Part shown: positions 57,610-64,000 of the stretch, one piece after another
Numbering within the stretch: position 1 is the first letter of the stretch
Layout of the letters: each line of letters opens with the position of its first letter
NCBI GenBank assembly: GCA_035578905.1
Contig: JAQJVL010000003.1
Location: forward strand, 7,177,512 to 7,241,511
Reading direction: 5' to 3'
Source: Stictocephala bisonia
Lineage: Eukaryota > Arthropoda > Insecta > Hemiptera > Membracidae
DNA: 64,000 nucleotides
Program-made: the position numbers and the translations under genes
The notes under the pieces: generated by a model
Database searches by the model: none
What the model was told of the DNA's origin: nothing
Seen by the model: only the letters and a program-made list of their open reading frames with translations

Positions 57610-57849
57610 ATGCCTCCATTAAATGGTTTGGAACGACTAAGTGATAGCTTCTTCCAAAACATCATGGAAGAAGTTAATAGTTCTGATGGGGAAGAAGTAA
57701 CGTCAACAATCTCACCATCGCCTGAAACCAGCCCAGGAGGTGAAGCAGCAGAAACTCCACCAGGCAGATTTCTGGACGAAATTTTTGAAGTAAGAAGAGA
57801 CAGAGTGAGAAGGCAATTATTTCCCCCCACCGATGAGGAGGAAGAATAA
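57610..57849 (+). CDS. Small acidic protein, 79 residues, with mRNA-like 3' end
   Basis: ATG at 57,610, stop at 57,847-57,849. It is acidic and rich in Ser, Pro, Thr and Glu, with an N-terminal LNGLERLSDSFFQNIMEE helix, a disordered middle and a C-terminal RRQLFPP before four Glu. RRQLF fits the cyclin-docking (RxL) short motif. AATAAA follows at 57,863-57,868 and an uninterrupted A32 starts 21 nt later. I do not recognise the protein. It could be an early regulatory gene of the virus, transcribed away from PolB, or a retroposed cDNA of another gene, as the A tract suggests. Confidence 0.5.
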   Translation: MPPLNGLERLSDSFFQNIMEEVNSSDGEEVTSTISPSPETSPGGEAAETPPGRFLDEIFEVRRDRVRRQLFPPTDEEEE

Positions 57850-57886
57850 CAGGCTGAAGAGAAATAAACGATTATAACCTTTTATC

Positions 57887-57888
<2 letters not shown>

Positions 57889-57920
<32 letters not shown>
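57889..57920 (+). repeat. A32 tract directly after a polyadenylation signal
   Basis: 32 consecutive A, 21 nt after AATAAA, at the end of the acidic ORF unit. The layout is that of a reverse-transcribed poly(A) tail. A 9-bp direct repeat (AGAAGCACA) flanks 57,388-57,922 and could be a target-site duplication, with a 2-nt offset from the tail. Confidence 0.6.
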
Positions 57921-57923
<3 letters not shown>

Positions 57924-58301
57924 GAAGCACAGAAGCAAACACACTTAATGTAATTGCTGTAGTTACTGTAACTCTTTAATAACTTTAAAAAGTGGATAAA
58001 TAATTATTTCATTTTTGTCTGCTCAGAACCATGAAAACTATACTACTATTATAAAAATGTAATTTTTTATATTCCCGCTAGGATGAAACATCAAGAACTA
58101 TTTTGTAATTGTAAACATGCATGTGTGGAACCCTTAAATACATACTACTGACATTTTACTAATATAATCCAACATTGTAATCGTAACGTTCCTATGTAAG
58201 TATTTAATTGTTACATTAAAGAGTATTTTTATAAAGATAATTATTTTAAAGTTAAGCGAAAACACATTTTTGTAAACCACTTTTATAATGTCAGTCCGGG
58301 G

Positions 58302-58308
58302 TATAAAA
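58302..58308 (+). promoter_or_regulatory. TATA box of a small plus-strand unit
   Basis: CCGGGGTATAAAACAAG. No ATG lies between the expected start site (~58,332) and the ATG at 58,432. Confidence 0.55.
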
Positions 58309-58431
58309 CAAGTGCATTTTATTATTAACTCATTACTTTTGTAACTTGGCTTTTCTTAATACATTTGTCAATCTCTGCAGAAACTTATTTTGAAACAATA
58401 TTAAAAGAGAATAACGAAGTGGACTTTGAAA

Positions 58432-58587
58432 ATGAAAAAGAGGAAATACAGCAATCAAAAAATACAACTCATTATTAAAAAACAGCAAAAGGGCAGTTTT
58501 TGGCTGAAATACAACCATTTATTTAAAGATACAGAGTTAGAAGACGTTTGTTTGTTGAAGAAGACAACAAAAAAAGCTGATAATTAA
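58432..58587 (+). CDS. Putative 51-residue basic protein
   Basis: The first ATG after a strong TATA box opens a 51-codon frame, followed by AATAAA at 58,593-58,598, so promoter, ORF and poly(A) signal make a complete unit of ~320 bp. The protein is basic, with an N-terminal KKRK patch and a GSFWLKYNHLF segment. I recognise no family. A pyrimidine/CTGCAG stretch at about 58,366-58,380 could also be a splice acceptor, in which case another frame might be read. Confidence 0.35.
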   Translation: MKKRKYSNQKIQLIIKKQQKGSFWLKYNHLFKDTELEDVCLLKKTTKKADN

Positions 58588-58598
58588 ATTTTAATAAA

Positions 58599-59114
58599 AT
58601 TATTTTACCTTTATAACATTAAAATAAATAAATAAAAAAATTAAAAATTAAAAATTGACATGATATATGCGGACAAAGAATGTAGTCCACAAGTTATAAA
58701 AAATTCAAACCACGTAGAGTCAATAGAATATTTTAGCTTATTATTGTAGATTACACAACTGTGTCAGAAGTAGCTTCAAAATTAGCTAATACTGATAAAC
58801 AGTTTACAATTTTATTTAAAGAATGTCTGACGCAAACCTTTGATTCGTTTTAATCTTATACTAGTTAGAGCTTTTATGTCAATTTGTGACTTTATATATA
58901 TATACAAAGTCTACAATTAGATAGCTAATATTTCTTATACTTATTTAAAGAAGTTAATTATATTTATTATGATAGGATAATTAATGTATTTCGGTCAAGG
59001 ACAAAGATGATTAAGCGGAAATTTGGTTGGTTTTAAAAACCAACCAAATTTCCTAAAGTTGTATGCCGGAAGATCAAGAAAAGTTAAACAGTCCAGGTAA
59101 TTATTTCAGTTATT
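58599..59114. other. AT-rich stretch with a hairpin, no gene seen
   Basis: At about 59,022-59,053 GGAAATTTGGTTGGTTTT and AAAACCAACCAAATTTCC are exact complements around a one- or two-base centre, giving a strong cruciform or hairpin. No ORF is supported. Confidence 0.5.
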
Positions 59115-59336
59115 TTAAGGTTCAATAGTTATTGTCACGCTCACATAGCAAATTCCTGGTTGAAGAAATAATGGTCTTGGAGCGATCAAGTAGTACAAAC
59201 TATAATCCTGCTCAACACAAACTCCATTACTGCTGCGTTTAAACAGAACTACTTTGATATTTTTCCTTGTATATTTACCGCAAAGTGATGCCCATAACTT
59301 TCTAAACTCTCTCAAAGTTTCTAAACTGTTGATCAT
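59115..59336 (-). CDS. Putative 73-residue protein, unidentified
   Basis: ATG start. The composition is balanced and protein-like (W, C, G, P well spread), with a basic middle (KYTRKNIKVVLFKR) and a strand-like C-terminus (ICYVSVTITIEP). A consensus CTATATAAAAACG box lies ~120 nt upstream (59,456-59,465). It has the same orientation as the main viral gene block. I recognise no family. It may be a small gene of the right part of the element. Confidence 0.35.
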   Translation of the reverse strand: MINSLETLREFRKLWASLCGKYTRKNIKVVLFKRSSNGVCVEQDYSLYYLIAPRPLFLQPGICYVSVTITIEP

Positions 59337-59455
59337 TCTTTTTATAATTATGATTCCTAATTATAGCAAGAGGTTTAATATTGCTCGAGCTAACACAAGA
59401 CATGTTGTTTGTTGACATTACTACAGCATACTGAATTGTTTTATAACAAAATACG

Positions 59456-59465
59456 TTTTTATATA
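59456..59465 (-). promoter_or_regulatory. TATA box upstream of the 73-residue ORF
   Basis: TATATAAAAA on the minus strand, ~120 nt before the ATG at 59,336. Two short upstream ATGs intervene. Confidence 0.45.
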
Positions 59466-59469
59466 GTCT

Positions 59470-60398
59470 GTTAACTGTAATTATATCCCCTACTGACTGT
59501 TATTCATTTTACAAAAGTTACAGAAGTGCATTTACATTTCTAAATAGGACATGTTGTTTACGAATAAAACACAATGTTCCATATATTTCTTTGTATGGCT
59601 TGAACTGGTACAGCTTCCGTAGAAATCCGATAGAAAGCGTTACGATGTTCAATTACCTCGGTCTATAGTCCGTCGGTGAAACTGGTTTCTGAGCAACTTT
59701 AAAAATACGCTGTCGCTCTCTGTAACTCAAGTGTTGCATTCTTTAAATCCAGTTTTTGTACCCGACAGATCACCTTGCTGCGATTTGAGCTTTGGGCTAG
59801 ATTCAAACGTATCGTTTAAATAACATGTCTATTCTTTTTAAAGTTCTAGATTAAAATATGCGAACATCATTCGATAATTAAGAGTAAATTTCGATTATTG
59901 TTGTTTATTATCAGTTTACTAAAGTAAGTTAGAAAGTGTTTGTCATTGTATTTTAAAGTGTGGTTAATTAATAAGGAATTCTACTACAGGTACATATATA
60001 TTACACAATAAACCATATATATAAAAAAAAAGTCTGCATCATAATTAGCAAATAAAAATGTTGTTAATTTTTAATTTGATCTAAAACCCTAGTTAGTGAG
60101 TAATTACATTAAGTAAGAATATAAAAATTTAATGAGTGTGCAGGCTTTGTTAGTAAATAAGCATAGCTGTTCTTTAAAGAAATTGTACTTTGTAGCCACA
60201 ACATTTATAGCATTACAATAGCAGTTTCGACTTCATTTAGTCTCATCAGGTATACGTAATTTGGAAATCATATATATTTATTATAATCAAATAAATATGA
60301 TTTACAAATAGTATACGACCGCTTTGTTTGTTTACCAATAATAAATTTGTCTTCTGTTAATATTTCGAAATATAAATTTTAAGCGGTCTTTCTTACGT
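59470..60398. other. Non-coding stretch, no gene seen
   Basis: Part of it (59,580-59,830) is less AT-rich than its surroundings but has no convincing ORF or RNA fold that I can defend. Confidence 0.4.
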
Positions 60399-60626
60399 TT
60401 AATTATTCCATGCAAATTTTTTAGCAGCCACGTTAAAATTCAATTTTATTTTATCCATTTTTTCAATCATCATTTTTTGAGGAACTTTAACTTTGATTTT
60501 TTTCTTCGTTTCTTCAACTTCGAAAAGAACAATGTTGGATTGTAATATTTCTTTAAAAATGTAGCTGCACTTTTTGTTTAATTTATTAATTCTTATTGGT
60601 TTTTTAGCTTTTACGCACAGTTGCAT
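60399..60626 (-). CDS. Basic 75-residue ORF overlapping the zinc-motif gene
   Basis: Starts at ATG 60,624-60,626, inside the last 16 nt of the upstream zinc-motif gene, in another frame. It is lysine-rich (IRINKLNKK, EETKKKIKVKVPQKM). The overlap lies beside an A7 run, so it may be a separate, coupled gene, or the original C-terminus of the upstream protein displaced by a one-base slip. I recognise no family. Confidence 0.45.
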   Translation of the reverse strand: MQLCVKAKKPIRINKLNKKCSYIFKEILQSNIVLFEVEETKKKIKVKVPQKMMIEKMDKIKLNFNVAAKKFAWNN

Positions 60627-61198
60627 ATTTTTTTGTAGCAAGAAGTTAATTTTTTTCCTAATTTTATCTGTTTGTTTTCGAGTTCTTCAATTTTTTGTAT
60701 GTAACATTTGGTTTGATTATCCGGTTGTTTTATTTTTATTGGAGAAGATTTGGAAGTGTGTGCATGACAAAAATGACTATTTTTAGCCACTATGGACGTA
60801 CACTGCTTTCCTTTATTAGAACCCTTTACTAAAATAAATTTGCATATTTGTTTTGGTCGATTTTTTTGTTTTGTCTTGTTTGTTGGAAGATCTGGAAGGT
60901 ATTTAGTTTTAGTACAATTTTGTGAAGGGTGATTTTTTTTGAAATTTTCATATATTTTATCGTTTAATGTTTGTATTTTTTGGTCTTCAGAGTCTAGATT
61001 AATTTCTTTTACTAGTGAAGCTAACTTATCATCTTTATTTTCTTTCGATTCGGCTTCTATTTCTAGTAGTTTCTTTTCGGGGTCGGCCCAATTTAAAGAC
61101 ATTAAAACAACTTCTTCTTTCCTTGGCGGTGTTTTAATCGGTGACACTAGATTTATGACAGGCATAGAGTAAAAAAGCTTAGCTTCGTCCAAAGACAT
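60611..61198 (-). CDS. Zinc-motif protein of viral type, unidentified
   Basis: 195 residues from an ATG, intronless. The N-terminal ~90 residues are acidic and helical. Around 115-145 there is CKFILVKGSNKGKQC, then C-H-A-H after 14 residues, a C-x(n)-KGxxKGxxC-x(n)-C-x2-H zinc-binding pattern that I know from proteins of large DNA viruses. The C-terminus has four further cysteines. Function is unknown; nucleic-acid binding is plausible. A textbook TATAAAAGGG promoter (61,439-61,445) with a palindrome behind it stands ~240 nt upstream. Orientation matches the Polinton block, so it may be its rightmost gene or part of a second viral insert. Confidence 0.6.
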   Translation of the reverse strand: MSLDEAKLFYSMPVINLVSPIKTPPRKEEVVLMSLNWADPEKKLLEIEAESKENKDDKLASLVKEINLDSEDQKIQTLNDKIYENFKKNHPSQNCTKTKYLPDLPTNKTKQKNRPKQICKFILVKGSNKGKQCTSIVAKNSHFCHAHTSKSSPIKIKQPDNQTKCYIQKIEELENKQIKLGKKLTSCYKKICNCA

Positions 61199-61438
61199 AA
61201 TGTAATACTTATATAAGTTTAATAAATTAAAAAAGATGTAAAAATTTAGGTGTAGTAAAAGAAATTTGCTGAATTGATATTTAAAATTATTTTAACAGAT
61301 AAATACAAATTCTAAATAAAACTTTTAAAACTAGTGATGATAAAAAACACAAAGAACTAAAGTTTTATAGCAAAGAGAACCACTGTCTTGTGTAGAGTAC
61401 AAAAGCAAAGTGATTACAAATTTCAAAATGATGCTCCC

Positions 61439-61445
61439 TTTTATA
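61439..61445 (-). promoter_or_regulatory. TATA box of the zinc-motif gene
   Basis: GGTATAAAAGGGAGC on the minus strand. The expected start site is ~61,410, leaving a ~210-nt leader before the ATG at 61,198. Confidence 0.6.
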
Positions 61446-61465
61446 CCATTTAATTAATGTTAAGT

Positions 61466-61482
61466 AGTGCAAATTTTGCACT
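61466..61482. promoter_or_regulatory. Palindrome next to the TATA box
   Basis: AGTGCAAATTTTGCACT: 8-bp perfect arms around one base, about 20 bp upstream of the TATA box. Its size and place suit a dimeric activator or repressor site. Confidence 0.5.
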
Positions 61483-61578
61483 TGCATGACAAAGTTGAGT
61501 ATTTGCAGCTGTTTTCCTTGTAAAATGAACAAAGTCATTTACATAAATTCAAGGTCAAGTAGTAATTAAAATTTTTTT

Positions 61579-61660
61579 AGCCGTCTTGTTTTGTCGATAG
61601 ACATTATTTTCATATCAGGCCATAAATATGAAAACATTGCCAAAACAAAACAAGGCGGCT
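61579..61660. other. Pre-miRNA-sized imperfect hairpin
   Basis: Outer stem of 16 pairs (one G-U) between 61,579-61,594 and 61,645-61,660, an internal loop, an inner stem of 9 pairs (TTTTCATAT with its complement) and a ~10-nt loop. The 82-nt size and shape resemble a microRNA precursor. It could also be a tiny MITE or a terminal structure of the element. Confidence 0.45.
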
Positions 61661-62370
61661 ATTTCTTTTTATTTAAAGTGTTGTATTGTACAAAATGTGA
61701 CAAAAAAGTTGAAAATGTGACTGTAGTCTTGTTAATATTGAAATTTGACTGGTTTTTCAATATCCCACTTTATTATAGCCTAAGTGGGAGCAGGTAACAT
61801 AGCAAGTTAATCACTAACAAGTACGTATATTATTCAAAGTATTTTTTTCTAATATCGTTAAGACATTTGTAAATTGTTATTGACTGACGCGCTTTTATTT
61901 AATACTCAGCAAAAAACTGTATTGTATGTAGTGTATAATTTTTATATTATCACCTGCTTAGCAAAGAAATACATTGTTGCTTTAGCTAAGCAACAATGTA
62001 CAATCTTTACTTGTATATTAAAATATAAAGTATATGATGAAGTCAATAAACCTGTATTACATCACATAGCTAAATATAATTATACATTGAGGTATAATAA
62101 TGTTATGTACAGTGTCGTATATGTTATAACAAGAAAAATGTATAAATGTTCTGCTAACAAAAAATTGAGAACGCGTAAGGAAACGTTCTGCGAATTCTTA
62201 AATTAGCAGTGAAAACACAGACATCAATCTGTATTTTATGTGTTTTTGTCGGGTGATGTGTTTATTTTTATCGAAGTTTTTATTACTATTATTGTGTAAT
62301 ATGTTTATTTATTACTAATAATTATTATTAAATAATCTTTTTGTAAAAAACTGTACATATTCAAATATTT

Positions 62371-63057
62371 AAATTTATTTAACTCAAGATGTTTCAAAAA
62401 GTTTTTGAGGATGGGAAAAATTCTCAATTCATGTGAGTTATATTTCCACAAATTCCATCAATATCTTATTCAATGAAACAACTTTTGTTAAATTTCTATA
62501 TTTTGATATGCACTTTTGCACAATAAGCTGAAGTGAACAAAATTAATAATAAAACTGTGCTCCTGAAAAATACATTTTTATTAATATATAATAAAAGGTA
62601 TATATCAAAATAAACTAATTTATTTAACTCAAGATGTTTCAAAAAGTTTTTGAGGATGGGAAAAATTCTCAATTCATGTGAGTTATATTTCCACAAATTC
62701 CATCAATATCTTATTCAATGAAACAACTTTTGTTAAATTTCTATATTTTGATATGCACAATAAGCTGAAATGAACAAAATTAATAATAAAACTGTGCTCC
62801 TGAAAAATACATTTTTATTAATATATAATAAAAGGTATATATCAAAATAAACTAATTTATTTAACTCAAGGTGTTTTAAAAAGTTTTTGAGGACGGGAAA
62901 AATTCTCAATTCATGTGAGTTAAATTTCCACAGATACCATCAATGTCTTATTTACTAAAACAACTTTTGTTAAATAAATTTTCTATACTTAGATATACAC
63001 TTTTGTAAAATATCCTGAAAAAACATATTTAATAATAAAACTCTGCTTGAATAAAAG
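62371..63057 (+). repeat. Three tandem copies of a ~240-bp unit
   Basis: Units begin near TTTATTTAACTCAAG at about 62,374, 62,619 and 62,856, with periods of 245 and 237 bp. The second copy lacks 8 bp (CTTTTGCA). The third is more diverged and ends at about 63,057. There is no coding potential. The recent duplication is at the copy 1-2 boundary. Confidence 0.9.
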
Positions 63058-64000
63058 AATGTTATTTTAGAAAAGATCTAAGAAGAAATAAATACTACTA
63101 CACCAAAGGTTAGTGTTTAATGCATGCACAAAGAACAAGATGCAATACGGTATAGTGACCTCTACAAGGAAAGGGAAAGGAATGGATAACCGTACAGACA
63201 TGTGGGCTCTATTTATCACTTCATTCGTCAAAATAATTTTGTAAAACAAAAATTTAGGAAAGGAAGAGACAGATGTTCTTTGCTAAAAGAAGTTGAGTTT
63301 AAAATTAATTTACAAAAGACAGTTAGTAGAAAACAAATTTTAAATTCAACAAGAGGGTGAATGTATAATTACAGTTATTTGCACACTGATCGTCATTTAT
63401 TAAAATTCAAACTGAAAGCGGGCTATTTAAAACATCTGTTCGCCATCAAGGTAACGGACTACTAAAAACAGCTGTTTGTGAACCAAATGTTGTACAGTTT
63501 TAAAATACTTTTTATTTTTCAATAATACTATCTATAAAACACGTTTGTTTTTAATAATAATATTTTAAAGTATTTGTTTTTAAACTGGATGTTGTATTAT
63601 GTTGGAGTGTATTAATTCCTTTAGTTTAATTTAAACATTGACTTAAAATAATACACTGAAAGTAACAACAATAGAATTCAAAATAGTAATATGCTTCAAA
63701 AACTATTAATTGAGAGTGTAATAATCCTAGTAGAGTCAAACAATATAGCAATGATTAGAATTTTTTAATCAATAATACATTTTAGAAAAACAGATAAGTG
63801 ATTGTCAAATCGGTTGGAGGGGGTTATTAAAATTTATAAAGAAACAACGGTTTTAACAGATGGTTCCTTGCTAAATTTAATTTTTTAAATTTATTAGAGT
63901 CTGGTTTTATTTAACTAGATGTAACACATATGTTGCCCTCATTCTATCGCTAGCTTGCTATCTAGCATGAGCTAACAATTCATTTACCGTTTATCGGTTT
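63058..64000. other. AT-rich DNA to window end, no gene seen
   Basis: Only short AT-driven ORFs. No repeat with a partner in the window was recognised. 61,790-62,370 is similar, apart from a 13-bp-arm palindrome at about 61,971-62,001 (TACATTGTTGCTT and its complement). Confidence 0.5.

Noticed and set aside
42400..62000. Search for terminal inverted repeats of the viral element
   Set aside because: Reading both flanks by eye I found no convincing long inverted match. A short similarity (TAGCCTAA at about 42.47 and 61.78 kb) is in direct orientation and likely chance. A dot plot of 42-43.5 kb against 57.9-64 kb would decide it.
61874..62206. 110-codon plus-strand ORF
   Set aside because: Starts at TTG, is strongly AT-driven, includes a palindrome and has no recognised motif. 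I cannot support it as a gene.

Overview
This window looks like AT-rich nuclear DNA from an arthropod, most likely an insect. The evidence is indirect: long gene-poor DNA, eukaryotic repeats (LINE 3' ends, a SINE-like family, a Penelope-type endonuclease, a MITE, satellites, microsatellites), possible splice sites, and an integrated Polinton/Maverick (adintovirus-like) element of the kind common in arthropod genomes. No host gene is complete. One probable terminal coding exon is seen at 18.42 kb. The species cannot be named from the sequence.

Region 1-17 kb is one large fold-back structure. A left arm (1 to about 2,790, cut by the window edge) is matched in inverted orientation by a right arm (about 13,835-16,985). 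Inside are a ~157-bp satellite (2.8-4.8 kb), a 17-bp minisatellite (4.9-7.44 kb), AT-rich DNA, then the same ~157-bp satellite in inverted orientation (9.33-12.38 kb). A SINE-like repeat sits inside both arms and another copy interrupts the right satellite. A LINE 3' end with a 10-bp target-site duplication interrupts the left satellite. The right arm carries a ~400-bp GA tract that is only ~38 bp in the left arm.

Region 17-42.6 kb is ordinary repeat-rich intergenic or intronic DNA. It holds two pairs of dispersed direct repeats, SINE-like copies, a 472-bp MITE with inverted termini, a 100-bp tandem repeat, a 5'-truncated LINE with a 12-bp target-site duplication, a stray satellite monomer, a Penelope GIY-YIG fragment and a G-rich minisatellite.

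Region 42.6 to about 61.8 kb is the main feature: an endogenous Polinton/adintovirus-like DNA virus, almost all on the minus strand. From right to left it encodes protein-primed type DNA polymerase B (broken), a retrovirus-type integrase with chromodomain, an A32/FtsK-HerA packaging ATPase, a conserved acidic/coiled protein, a parvovirus-like phospholipase A2 protein, an adenain-like protease, a penton-like minor capsid protein, a small protein overlapping the double-jelly-roll major capsid protein, several conserved accessory proteins, a fibre-like repeat protein and a small paralogous family near the left edge. Together these form a replication module (PolB), an integration module (integrase) and a full virion-building module (capsids, ATPase, protease, PLA2, probable fibre). 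At least six genes have their own consensus TATA box 64-87 nt upstream of the ATG. The polymerase has one frameshift and one in-frame stop, and the protease lacks an in-frame ATG, so this copy looks inactive although most structural genes are open.

Region 57.4-61.8 kb holds unrecognised compact units with TATA boxes or poly(A) signals, including a cysteine/histidine zinc-motif protein. They may be the right part of the same element. Terminal inverted repeats were not found, so the element's limits are open. The rest (61.8-64 kb) is AT-rich with a three-copy ~240-bp tandem repeat.
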